Source: Myrica gale (lineage: Eukaryota; Streptophyta; Magnoliopsida; Fagales; Myricaceae). From it: 64,000 bases of DNA. The position numbers and the translations under genes were made by a program. Where the stretch lies: NCBI GenBank assembly GCA_963930655.1, contig OZ005620.1, positions 2,247,001-2,311,000 of the forward strand, given 5' to 3'. The notes below the pieces were generated by a model, which was given only the letters and a program-made list of their open reading frames with translations, ran no database searches and was not told the DNA's origin. Of this stretch, positions 48,205 to 60,400 are shown in pieces (the first letter of the stretch is position 1; each line of letters starts with the position of its first letter).

Positions 48205-49277
48205 CATAGGCGGAGCCAAGGGGGGCGAACAGGGGAGTCCGCCCCGGTTGGCTCCCCCAAATTTTTTTTTTTACACCTACATATTTATTTATTTATTTAT
48301 TTTTATAAGCCCTGCCCCCCTTGTTTCTTGGGCCAGCTGAAGTTGACTTCAAACATGATTGGACTTATTCTTTTAGTTGTTACTTTTAAAATAAGAATTT
48401 TGTGAATAAAAAATATATAAGCTCTTTATAGATTCGTTGGGACTAAAATGATTAAATAGAAACATTTTTCAAAGTGACATATTTTGACAAATAGATATAT
48501 CCAAATAACACTTCGATTTGTCTTGGGTGTAAAATTTCTTATCTCAGTGGCATATTTTGTTGTGATTATAATTCATACAGTAGGAAATATACCATTGTAT
48601 TGTGCTATCTAATATGTCGTATGTGTAACAAAAAATATAAATTAAGGTGCACTTTGCCCTATAAGAAACTGAATTGTGCTACCTAACATAACTGGATAAA
48701 ACACTGATTCTTTAATGGATCTTCCTGTGCTGGCATGAAAATGTTAAAATTGAACATTTTGTACCATTTTTTTTCCATTATCATTTACCAAGTTGACATT
48801 TTCTTATTCACTGGGGTTTATGCATGTAGTTTTTTTGTGTCTCATCTCTTCTGCATTTTGAGAATTGGGCCATATTTCTTTTGTTTGAGTAGCGTTTTGG
48901 TTTATGGTTTGCTTTTTTGTTTATTGTTTTCTAAGCCAAATATGTATTTTTCTCATAACAATTCCAAGTTATTTTGCTGTTGATAGAGATTTCACTCTTG
49001 AAAAAACTCATGTTCAATAGAACTGTCACACTAAAAGACATTTATAGCAAGGGTGGGAAGATGCAACTTTTTTAGAAGATGCTATGATCTAATTGTCACT
49101 TCTCAGTCTCACCAAATAGTACAGTACGTGTATTTCAATATAATATATTTTAATCTTTATTTTTTTATATATATTTTAACTCTAAGACATTTTTTTTACA
49201 TTATGTAATAAATTTTTATTTTGTCATTTTTCTTTAAAAATTTGCCCCCTTCAAATTGATTTTTGGCTCCGCCACGG
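48205..49277 (+). mobile_element. hAT DNA transposon, copy 3, non-autonomous (about 1.07 kb)
   Basis: Left end CATAGGCGGAGCC and right end GGCTCCGCCACGG are imperfect inverted repeats of the type seen in copies 1 and 2. The last 150 bp align with the right end of copy 1 (phrases GTGTATTTCA, TTTTACATTATGT, TTTTGTCATTTT). No transposase similarity is left and no clean 8-bp duplication is found, so it is probably the oldest copy. Confidence 0.75.
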
Positions 49278-51040
49278 CATTCATTATTGCGTTTGGCCAG
49301 CTCGCAGTGCCCCAATCACTGCCTGAATTTTCTGTAAACACGGTAATTTTTTTTCCTTTTTATTGCTCTTGAACGTACAGAAAAACTACTGACCAAGGAA
49401 ATGAGAAGAATGTGAGCGTAATTTTATGCAAAGATTGAGGGGGTTCATTGCAAGGTAGATGGGATCGCTCTCACTGTAAACCAGCTCTATGAAAACTGAT
49501 AAATGGCTAATTTGTACTCGAGGCTTCTTCGAGTACCAGGGGAATATGCTTGTTTCTCTATTACCACTCATTAACACGACTTGATTTTAACGTATAGGAT
49601 TCGAATCTTCTTCCACGCAGGTGCTAACAGAATCCCGTCCTAAATTACTAATTGACCCTTTTTGTTAAGAGGGTCAGTAAAAAAGTACGAGGGTATTGTA
49701 GGGAATAAAGCGGTTATAAGCAGTAGCAACTAGCAAATATCAGGGAGACATCGAGAAGGTACGACGATATAAAAATAATAAAAAGAAAAAACCGGCCGAT
49801 ACAACGACAGAGGAAAAGCCGATATGAGCGATGTTGTCACGTGTGGACGTCATAATTCCGGCTCGGCAAATCACAACGTAATTACGATGTCACCTCAAGG
49901 CTGTGTGGGGTACTCACAGCCACGTGGGGATGACCCCTCCCGTTCATCAAGTATCGCAGTGGCTCTGCTCTCCTAATTCCTATTGAGTCTAACGCACGCA
50001 AAGCAACGCTTGAGAAGTTCGAGTGGCATCCGAGTTGGACTTTTGAACAACCGTGATACGGGATCAGTCGACACGTGGTCTAATGGTTGGTTGCCTCGAG
50101 GAGATAATGCATAATGCAGCAGAAGTGGAATAAAAGGAAATATCCAAGGAAAAAAAAGAATAAAAGGAACTGGCTAATAAAAAGAATATTACTAATAAAG
50201 GATACTGCACAGAGAAAAAAATTAGAGATATTCGTTAAAAATTTTAGAAATTCAATTCAATTTTTTAAATTTATATTTTTAATATTATTTATATACATAT
50301 GTTAATATAACTTATATATATATAAGTACCATTCAATAACTTTACCCATATACTAATAAAATTTAAATATAACTTAAATATTCAAATTATTCTTAAAATT
50401 CAACAAATTTTTATAAAATTAATATGATTAAAATTGTCTTGGACAAAGAAAAATCACACACAAAAAAAACATGAAAAAGTTTTGGGTTACTGCGGGCAGT
50501 CTATCGGGCAGGGCCCTATGTCTGCCCCTTACCCTTTACTTATAGGCGTGGTTTCGAAATTATAAAATATTAGAAACACCTTATATAAACTAATAGTCGT
50601 ATATATGTGTATATATATATAACACCTCGGAGGCAGAGAGTTAAGAACAAAGCGTGCTTTGCGTTTGCAAGAGTAAGAGAAACAGACAGAAATCAGTAAC
50701 TCTTCCGCAAGAGAGAGAGAGAGAGAGAGCTCTAATAGGGTTTGTTAATGGCGATTTGGTCGAAGGTTTGAGAGAGATAAAGTGAGAGTTGGAGCCTAGG
50801 CGGTATCTGGCATATGGTCTTTGTTCGGTAAGCAGAAGAGAGAGCGGTACTCTTTAGGGAGGAAATTTCTTCTCTGGTTCTTTGAATATCTCGTCCTTCA
50901 GTCAGAGAAGTTTGTACAGTCGCTGTTATAAGCGCAAATTAACAGGGTGTTGAAAGCCGGCTGTTCCGGGGCTTTTGTTCTTCTAGTCCTTTGTTTTTGC
51001 TCTGTTCTCTTTTTGTAACCGAAGGAAGAGGAAGATAGAG
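49278..51040 (+). promoter_or_regulatory. Spacer and promoter/5' leader of ACR8
   Basis: No gene before ACR8. 49830-50110 contains CACGTGTGG, CCACGTGGGG and ACACGTGG words (G-box or ABRE-like cores). 50110-50460 is AT-rich. A TATA-like TATATATATAAC lies at about 50611-50622 and a GA microsatellite at 50711-50729 in the presumed leader. Confidence 0.5.
50611..50622 (+). promoter_or_regulatory. Likely TATA box of ACR8
   Basis: TATATATATAAC about 420 bp before the ATG, followed about 30 bp later by sequence that looks like a purine-rich leader. A second candidate, TATATAAAC, lies at 50583. The choice is tentative. Confidence 0.4.
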
Positions 51041-53666
51041 ATGGAGTGGCCCGCTTGTGTGGATGAATACGAAAAGCTTGTGACTCGGATGAACACTCCC
51101 AGGTTTGTTGCTTTTTCTCAAGCGAAGTTCAGCCTCTGAGTCTGGATCTTTGCCTCTTCTTCAGTCGCGGACGTACTCACACAAGCCTTGAGAGCCTTTT
51201 TCTTGTGTTTCTGATTTTGCAAATTATTTTCTGCACTTCCTCTCAATTTTTTGTCTCATATTCTGTAACTTCATCTGGATTTTACCATTCGTTTCGAGTT
51301 TGCCTTTGAGATTGCGTCTTGCTTTCACTCCATGTCTTTCGTTCGCGCGATTTGTTTCTCCATGCTTTGATTTTGGTTTGAAACGTTTCGGACCGTGCTT
51401 TGATTTTGGTTTGAAACGTTTTGTTTTTGAACATTTTTGCTGAGTTATAAAGTATACCTTTGTAAACATGATAAAGGTAATTTCAATTTCGCGATATCTG
51501 CTTTATCTTTCGGAAATCCTTTCTTAAGAAACACGTTTGAGATTCAATTCCCTCCCTGTTGTGCTGCTTTATATTGAAATTCTGAATTAATTTTATTAGA
51601 AATCGTTTTCAGCCCTGAAACAGATTAACCCATTTCTTTAACTAATTTCCACCGACACATGCTTAATTAATTAATTAATTACACCAACTTGATTATTCTA
51701 AATAGTCTTTCTGACTTTTCAAAGACCGCTGTTTATATTCGATTGGAGAATTAGGAGAAAAGACGCCTCTGACTTGACTTTTCCTGTTGCGCAGGGTCGT
51801 GATCGACAATGCCGTTTGCCCAACTGCAACTCTGGTCACGGTAAGCCTTCCACGAAACCATCAAAAGCATGCTCTGAACTTTCAAAAAACGAAAAAAGAA
51901 CAACGAAAGAGGTTTCCCGAAAAAGTGACAAAATCGTCGTTTTTCGATTTTGCTTGATGTACAGGTTGATAGCGCCAGAAGACGTGGAATTTTACTAGAG
52001 GCCGTGCAGGTTCTTATCGATCTGAACCTTTCCATAAAGAAGGCTTACATATCGTCGGATGGAAGGTGGTTCATGGATGGTAAGCAAAAAATTGACAACA
52101 ACCTTTTTTTATATATCAATGGAGTCCTCACTAGCGTGCACTGACTTTGGGCGCACGTTAATGCTTTCCCTTTTTTCTGATCGATTTTAAGACGTGCTGA
52201 TTCTATTTCCACGATGATTCCGATACATGTGCTGAGGTTTACTGTATTTCGCCGCAGTTTTCCATGTGACTGATCAAGACGGAAACAAACTGACAGACGA
52301 GAGCGTTATCAGCTACATTGAGCAGGTAATTTCGCGGCTAACTTAATGATAGTATTGTCGCATTTAATTTTATTTTTCCTTTTCAATGGGAACTGAAATC
52401 GTTTGGCGTTATTATGTTTCACAGTCTATGGGCACCATTCACTGCGATCGAACCAGCGGTTATAACGGCCTAACGGCCCTTGAGCTAACTGGCACCGATC
52501 GGGTTGGTCTGCTCTCCGAGGTATTTGCCGTACTGACCGACCTTCAATGCAACGTGGTGGAGGCCAAAGTTTGGACCCACAATGGTCGCATTGCGTCGCT
52601 GATATACGTGAAGGACTGTGATTCCGGGTGCCCAATCGAGGACTCGCAGAAAATAGACGGAATCGAAGCACGTTTGAGGAACTTACTCAAAGGCGACAAC
52701 GACATCCGGAGCGCTAAGACCTCGGTCTCTATGGCGGTCACGCACACGGAGAGGAGACTACATCAGATGATGTTCGCCGATCGTGATTACGAGAGGAAGC
52801 CTATTCTGAAGCCCAGCGCTGATTCCCCTGTTGTGATGGTTCAGAATTGGGCAGAGAGGGGTTACTCGGTGGTGAATGTTCAGTGCAAGGACAGGTCCAA
52901 GCTTCTGTTCGACATTGTTTGCACGCTGACTGACATGGAGTACGTCGTTTTCCATGGCACAGTGAACACAGCTGGCGAGAAAGCATATCTGGTACTGCAT
53001 ATACTTTTAACATTTTACTTTCTTGGAGTAATTATCTGTTTCTTATCTGTGAAATATAGTTGTATGTTTCTGACTTGGTTCTTTTGTTGCAGGAATTTTA
53101 CATTAGGCACACAGACGGGACCCCAATTAGTTCTGAACCCGAAAGGCAACGCGTCATACAGTGCCTAGAAGCTGCAGTTGAAAGAAGAGGGTCTCAGGTA
53201 CTGTCTATTTCAATTGTCTATTGGGTCCACGGCCATGCCCGTGTGCTTTTATGAGCCTGCAAGGTGCTAATAGTTTTTTCCATATATTTGTTTTGATGAA
53301 TAGGGTGTGAGGCTAGAGTTAGTAGCGGCGGATAGACAGGGGCTTTTGGCCGACGTGACAAGAACGTTCCGAGAGAATGGGCTAAATGTTACAAGAGCCG
53401 AGATATCGACGCAAAGCGACATGGCTCTAAACTTCTTTTATGTAACGGATGCGATTGGGAACCCTGCGGATCCGAAACTCATCGGAGCTGTTAGACAGAG
53501 AATCGGTTTGAGTAATTTGAAAGTGAAGGAGTTGCCATTGCTTTGTCACCAAAAGGTGGAAAGGGAAGAGCAAGAGGTAGGGGTGGGTGGGGCCGTGCTG
53601 TTATCACTTGGGAGCTTGGTGAGAAGGAATCTGTACAACTTGGGATTGATCAAATCTTACTCTTAA
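51041..53666 (+). CDS. ACR8: ACT domain-containing protein ACR8
   Basis: Seven exons: 51041-51102, 51795-51840, 51965-52079, 52258-52325, 52425-52991, 53093-53197 and 53304-53666, all with GT-AG junctions. Together 1326 nt give 441 residues, the length I recall for Arabidopsis ACR8. It opens [18 protein letters not shown] and carries four ACT domains, starting near residues 32, 112, 241 and 322 ([67 protein letters not shown]). The tail [20 protein letters not shown] is typical of ACR8 and near relatives. ACT domains bind small ligands such as amino acids; plant ACR proteins are thought to act as amino-acid sensors and have no enzyme domain. Introns are short. No break was found. Confidence 0.96.
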
Positions 53667-54890
53667 AAAAGTTCTTATTTATTTTTATTTTTCAACATGA
53701 ATGGGGGGAGAGTGGAAAAAGGCAAAATCAATCTGGAAGGTGTAGCCTAATATTCTTTGCTTCAGGTTTGGGCATTGTGTAGATAAAAAGGAGAAGGTGG
53801 GATTTGGTGACAGTAGTTGCTATAGTTGGTTGAGTTTGGTTGGTTGAATAGATAGACAGACACTCTTGAATTTGGGTGGGGGAGGGGCTCTCCACCATTT
53901 TAAATGCTTTGAATTAGAACGGAGGAAACAGGTGGCAAAAGTAAATAGGGTGTTGGGTTGGTGTTTTCTGGCAGAGAAGGGGGTGCATCCAAGAGAAGAG
54001 AGAAGATTAGGTAGAAAGAATAGGGCATATGTTGTTTCTCATACAGCTAAATGTGTACAGAATGGCTTTTTTTAAGTATCTAGTTTGACTTCATTTTTTA
54101 TCACATCAATCTCTCGTCTAATTCTCTTGGTGACATCCTAGGTTGTGGTTGGGAAGCATATTCTTAATTATAGCTGTCGTTTTGATGCTCTCGTGCCTCT
54201 TTGCACTTCCCCTACGCAAGCTTTTTATTTATTTCTTTATTTTTTTTCCACTAACACGAGTAATTTTTTAATTGAATAAAAACTGAAGCAATATTTTGGT
54301 TTCCATTGTCTTGCACGCATAACGTGAATCTATAGAAGGCTACACTGATACACTCCAAACAATTCCATTTGTCAAAATCAACTCTAATTTGTGGTAAATA
54401 CGTAGTTCGCTTCTTTTCAAAAGAAACGTTTCGTTATACTCCACGAATATTGGTGAAATTAATATTAGCCATTTTCCTTAAGTTGGAATGGACCAAGAGT
54501 TATAAGGACAGGTTATATAGTTGAGAGACTCATAAATAGCATGCGAAAATGGTACGGCACCTACCAGTACGGTCACTACCCACAAGACATGACATGATCC
54601 CTCGCGGAGGAAGGGGAAAAAAACATCCTACTGATAGTTGAGATTTCGCTTTGGTAGAGAAAACAAAAATGGGACGGATCGATTATTTATTTATTTTTTA
54701 GCTCAGTAGAATTTACACAACTGGAAGCCTGCATTGTAGCCTGTGATTGAGTAGATGAAGTTCCGAAGTGTACTGATCATCCTCTAAGGAAAGTAGGCGA
54801 CAAAGTGCCAGATGGCAGATGAAAGTGGTAAAAAAACACGAAGATGACAAAGGAAAGAACAAATAACGTGAGGACGAAGGAGAGGTGCCA
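53667..54890. other. ACR8 3' UTR and spacer
   Basis: The first few hundred bases are probably the ACR8 3' UTR. No gene is recognised further on. Confidence 0.4.
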
Positions 54891-54909
54891 GGCTGTCTTT
54901 ACTATATAT

Positions 54910-55057
54910 TTTTTTTTAGTGAATGCTGGGCATCCCGCCCCCACGTCTTGCCAGCATCCCGCTGGCTGACGTTGAGTGGGGCCCCAGCTCCAAGTTAGCC
55001 AGCGGGACGCTGACAGGACGTGGGCGGGATGCCCAACATTTCCCTTTTTTTTTAGGC
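54910..55057. mobile_element. GC-rich foldback element A (148 bp) with 19-bp flanking repeats
   Basis: The insert is bounded by GGCTGTCTTTACTATATAT at 54891-54909 and 55058-55076, an exact 19-bp direct repeat. Inside, two arms, each beginning and ending in GC-rich blocks, are reverse complements with small interruptions: TGCTGGGCATCCCGCCC with GGGCGGGATGCCCAACA, and AGCATCCCGCTGGCT with AGCCAGCGGGACGCT. T runs border it on both sides on the plus strand. A long duplication with an A or T tract recalls target-primed insertion, but no Pol III boxes are seen. Family not recognised. Confidence 0.75.
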
Positions 55058-55076
55058 GGCTGTCTTTACTATATAT

Positions 55077-55282
55077 ATTTAGGATATGATCGGACATATT
55101 TTTTAACACCAGTTAAAAATAATTTTTAGATGCATATCAATAAAAGTTTACCATCACTTATTATATATCTTAGTATTTAGGTCTTGCTAAAGTTAGTGGT
55201 GGTCCATACAAGGAGCTTGGGTAGGATGGTTAGTAGACCATGGGGAGTTGGTGGCGAGCAAGTAAGATTTTTTTTTTTTTGT
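55077..55282. other. Short spacer
   Basis: AT-rich, with no gene. Confidence 0.4.
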
Positions 55283-55653
55283 GAATTTGATAATTTAGTT
55301 ATTAGGTTTATAACACACTGACGATTTTTAGTCACTAGGTTTCATTTTTTGACAATATGGTCACTGAGAATATCTAGTTGTGACGATCTGGTCTTTCCGT
55401 CAAACCTCCGTTAAATCTTTTGCCGGAATAGCAGTCGATCGGTTATGACAAAGGTAACTTGTAGCGGTATGAAGCGGTCGTCCGCTTCATGTAGCGATTG
55501 ACCGCATTCTATTCCGTTAAAAATTAACAGAGATTTGACGAAAAGATCAGATCGTCATAACTATATATTCTCAGTGAACATATTATAAAAAAATGTAACC
55601 TAGTGACTAAATTGTCAAGGTGCTACAAATTCAGTGACTAAATTTTCAATTGA
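55283..55653. mobile_element. Large foldback MITE (about 370 bp)
   Basis: Two arms of about 150 bp are imperfect reverse complements. The left arm contains TTTAGTCACTAGGTTTCATT and GGTCACTGAGAATAT; the right arm contains the matching AATGTAACCTAGTGACTAAA and ATATTCTCAGTGAACAT. The centre folds again (GAAGCGG TCGT CCGCTTC). No coding capacity. T runs lie outside both ends. No clean target duplication. Confidence 0.75.
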
Positions 55654-57335
55654 ATTTTTTTTTTTTTTTACCAAAACCAAAACCCCCGCTCGTGGTTTGA
55701 AAGGATTAACAACATGAACGTACGTGGAGATGGAACAGTGACTCGGTCACGTGGCGGCAAGTGCGGCGGTTTCAGTGGACTACTGAGAGAAAGTGTGTTG
55801 TACATGACTAACATGAGACTCACATGCACCGTTTTGTGTCACTCCCATGACTATTGGACCTGTTTTATCATTGTCTCCGCTTTTCATGGACTTGCCTCCC
55901 CCTCTCTGTGCCTAATTATTTTTTTCTTATGGTGAATGAATTCGTGTTCGTAAAAGCCTGTCAAGGTAGAAACTAAAAGGCAGATTCGAGGACAAAGGGC
56001 AACATAAATGTAGGCGAATTGAGCCATTCCAAACCCTTAAAAAAACCACAGAGGTGCTATTAAGTTGAGGTGTCAGAGCAACATTAGCTGCACCTAGCTA
56101 GGTGGTTGCATAACGAAGCCTACAATAGCCTTGCGAGGAAATAGCAAAGTTGTTGGCATAATATGTCGAGGGCCCTCCTTCCGGAACTTCTTCCAATATA
56201 TGAGTCAGCTGCTGGTTGATTCTTTTAGCATCCTTTAATAAGCAAACCTAAAAACCAGATACCCCCATGTTACTTTAACTAGCAGAGAATACCTTGCTTG
56301 CCAAATGCCACGTTTATTCTTCAGCCAACTAGGTTGATTCTTTGAGTGTAAAGATAAACTTAGGCGGCATTGCCTACCCATGTCAAGGGGAATAGGTTCA
56401 AGGTCATAAACCATCGTATCACATTTATATCATTCAGTTGAAAGTAGGCTCTCGATGCTTTGTTGCTTCCAGCTTCCAGCATAATTTTGGTGCACTACCT
56501 GTGCAACTAGGACTTGCCGACTTGGCAAAAGGACTGCTAATTCAGGTAAAGGTTACGGCCCAAAGTTAAGGCAGTATTAAATAGATACCTCATGCCTCGT
56601 GACAAAGTCTTTAGTCGGCAGCATATATAATTGAGCAATAGCGTGGATTCCATATTTTGGCTTGCTATCAAAGGAAAGATTCATTGATTGTGCAAAAGGG
56701 TTTATTAATAGAGGATTGATTCACGTGAAGCTTGTAGCTCAAACCAAGTTGAGACAAATTTTACGTTACTCCTTTACCTACCAAGAAAAGAAAGAAAACG
56801 AGCAAAGAATTAGCATTTCAAATAGAGGCAGCACAACCCATATTTCAGCTTAATGCATTGTTGTTTTCCTCATAATTATACTGTCTTCTAGCCCAGAATC
56901 AGCTGCACAGCGAATACTTCACAGTGAGACTTGTCTGTGTATGCTGCCGCTGCCCTTTTCTTTTGTAATTGGAATCTCTTCAATGCTTATGCATGTCTGT
57001 GGCCTCTAGGGTAATGAGATCCTCCCCACCCGCACATGCTGCCTTAGCAGAAACATCAAAGATTATTCACGCCTCTAATAACTTACCTAGTAAGGCTTCT
57101 TTTTTTCAAAAGGAGATTCTCATCTGTCTTGATGCCTAGTTCTAGGATACGGCAAGAGTTGCAATAATTCATAAGTGGCATTTATTATCAATAATATCGG
57201 ATTGGGATGGTCGGCGATTCGGTAGCTAGATGCAATTCGGAGAGAGAGAGAGTGACAGAGAGTGGTGGGTCCCGTCCTGAATTGAGGTCAGGGGATCCTT
57301 GTCCAATAATATCTCCTATCCGTATCCTAAATTCA
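55654..57335. other. Spacer
   Basis: No gene recognised on either strand. The open frames at 55714-55935 and 56662-56853 have no known domain. Confidence 0.4.
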
Positions 57336-57344
57336 ATCTGAGTT

Positions 57345-57410
57345 CGGAAATGCTGGGCGTCCCGCTGGGGGACGCTGGCGGGACGCCCAGCGGGACGCCC
57401 AGCACGTCCC
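57345..57410. mobile_element. GC-rich foldback element B (66 bp) with 9-bp flanking repeats
   Basis: Bounded by ATCTGAGTT at 57336-57344 and 57411-57419. The insert reads AAATGCTGGGCGTCCCGC, then a GC-rich palindromic centre (GGACGCTGG, CGGGACGCCCAGC twice), ending GGGACGCCCAGCACGTCCC. Its ends match those of element A (ATGCTGGGCRTCCCGC and its complement). No coding capacity; far higher in GC than its surroundings. Confidence 0.7.
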
Positions 57411-57419
57411 ATCTGAGTT

Positions 57420-60400
57420 AGCTCCTTTTGTGAAAGTATTAGTATACAAAGTTCGATGCCAATCTGTAGATATTCCGACGCCCACAAGGCTTTACATATA
57501 TTTGGACAATGGAAAGTTCATACGTACAGCTTTGCAATTCCTGCTCGTGTAAATGCCGTGTCAAGGTATTCATTAATCTGGATAATCAAAAGCATGCCCA
57601 TCGTTTCTAGAAAAGCCTCTACTTTTTCTTGGTGAAGGAGATTCTCACGAGCCTGATTTGGCAAAATAATCAAACAGTGCTACGGCCGACAGAATGCGTA
57701 TCTAATGGGGTTAAGCAGTACTGATCACGAATAAATTCTCAAATGCGTATTTTAAACTCATGCTTAATAGCCCTTTGGCAAGTACAAGGGTCAAGGGTCG
57801 AATTTTTCTCTTACCCTCTTTTGGCAACTCAAGAAATACAATTCCCCTATCATTGTCCTGTGCAGAACCATTAATACGAGACACGCCAGTACTTATCTTT
57901 ACTGGGATTAGACATAAATATTAATAAGAAGGGGCTGCGTACCCAGCTGGAAACAGGATCTCTGCCTCACGCCGAATAAGTTCTAAAACAAATGGGAGCT
58001 GGGGTGGGGTGGTATTGATGTGTGGTGGGTTGGGTTGGTAATATATTTTAAGAGTATCAACCGATACCCAGGGCTTTTATTAGATGTGTTCCCATTACCC
58101 CTAGGCTCTTGCTAGCGTTTTGTTTTCTTTCCGCCAAGGTATCAATGTTTGAACAGCTTGCTCATTATTCTTGCAATGTTCAGAAACCTTCTAGCAATTT
58201 ACTTAAAAGGAATTACACAAAACGTCACATCCTTGAAAGTCACTGAATCGAGCACAAGAGAAAATGAAAATCTCAAGTGTGCTAAATTTTCCTATAGATT
58301 CAGCTCTTCAGATAGAGATCCTATTCAAAACCAAGGGTATCTGCAGGAGGAAAAAGAAAAAGTTTTAAGCAGAAAAGGACGACTAGAACGACAAAAATTT
58401 TCCTTTTCAAGTGTCACCTTCAGCAGAGGAAAAAAAAATCAGAAGCAATAAGCCATCGAGTGGAAGAGGCCGGATAAATGGACAACTGGATTCGTTTAGG
58501 TTCTATATGTGAGAACTAATGACGATTAGGATCTTTAAGAGACAAAGACTAGGCATTGACCGTCCCAAATCATCTACACACTCTCTGTTTGAATGCTTAA
58601 CCCTTCAGGGCAATATTCTTGCGTTTTCATAGCAAAGAAGTGAGATTAAAGCCCCAACATTTGAAGCCAAAATGACTTAAGATTCTCAGTGAAAGCGACC
58701 AAACTCTACTGAGTATAAGACAATCTTGAATTTTCTATTAACTAAAACATACATTTTACCAAACTAACCGCGTTGGCCGGGTGGTGTGTGTCATTCTGAA
58801 AGCAAGTTTATGTAAACATGAAGTTCTAGTTGACCCTTTGGATACCCAAAATTTGAACAAACAGTGACGCCAGAGACACCAACATATTTTGGGGAGAAAA
58901 AACGAGGTCGCAGTTCGAGGAGACCATGTTCATTTTCTTCTTTACACTGAAACCAGTGATTAAAATTGCAGAAACAAACTCTATATAGTACCAAACAGCT
59001 GGCCGAACAACTGAACTTTTTTTATGCTTTACATTACAAACAAGCTAGAGTTTGACCAGAGAATACAACAAAAGGATCTGCTCCCAAGAATCTTGGCAAA
59101 CTGCAAGTCCTTATCTATTTGTACGTGGAATCTGTCCGATGCCTGTGATGCTTGGCCATTTCTACTTGTATTTCACGAACTGTTGACCTGTCGAGCTGAT
59201 GGGTCTGCGTGATGTAAGAGAAGGTATCTTATTCTTATATATTGATTCATTGAATGTTACAAATAGTATTTGGATATGTAATGAGAATTTTAGGAAGAAG
59301 ATTCCCAGCCCAATTCTGAAAATTCTTGCGATGCCACAAAATTTTTCATTCCTAGCTAGTTGTCATATAGCTAGCAGATCATATTATTCTTGATGCCTTG
59401 CTGCACAAACCCTGCGATACGGATGGGACTAATCAAGCTCCATATATCCTCCAACTTGCCAACTGGCAACGACAACCACATTCATCTCTCGTCATGTAAG
59501 GGGCCGGGCATGCGTGATTTATTCTTCGGATAGACACACTGTGAGACTAATGCAGAAACAGAACTTTTCTGAGTTGACTTCAGATATAGGATAGATGCAT
59601 GCATGTTAGGTTTGGTGGATCTTTCTAGTACGAACAATAATCACAACCATATTCAACAAAACACGAGAAATGAAAGGAAAAAACAAAATCAAAACTACCA
59701 TTTTAGTTTCTTGTGGGATTATGCAGGGCCGGTGTGCGACAAGTGGATATTCCCTAAGTGACCCAAATCATTAGTTATATTGTATACCGACGGCTAGGTC
59801 CATGTCGTGTTTTCCTTCCTCCTTTGTTTACAATTTCCAAGCCATTTGGGGGGGGGGGGGGGGGGGGGTTTCTTATTAAGCCTATGAGCTACACAAAGGA
59901 TAGTAATACTCTCTGTCTTTTCCCTCCAACTTTTATTCTCTGATGTATGGCGGATTTGATCCTAATTCCATTGTTTATTGCTAGTAGAACTTCATTGAGC
60001 TTATGTGCTAAACAACAAGAAACAGACCTCCCCTTCCTGAACCCCATTTATTGAAAGCTTATCGGATCTATGGGCTGTATAACGGAAGATAGATACTGTT
60101 CATCCTCCTAATTTTCTCCCTTTAGGCGAAATTCGATCAAATTCCTTATATACCACAATAAATAATAAATAAAAATTTACCAGCTCAGTTATCTCACACC
60201 CTTAAAACCTATCTTTTGTTTCCATTAACACATCAAAAACCTGTCGATTTCTTTATTCATTTTTCTATCAAATTCTTTAAACGAGGAGACTAGAAAATAC
60301 AGTAATTTGCAACAAGAACCTGTCAAGTTTTAGGAGTCTAGGAGATATCTTAAACTTTGAACATAGTCGACAATATAAGCAAGTTGGATTTAAAGCCTTA

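Noticed and set aside
48197-49285. An 8-bp duplication around hAT copy 3
   Set aside because: The best alignment of flanks matches only about 5 of 8 positions.
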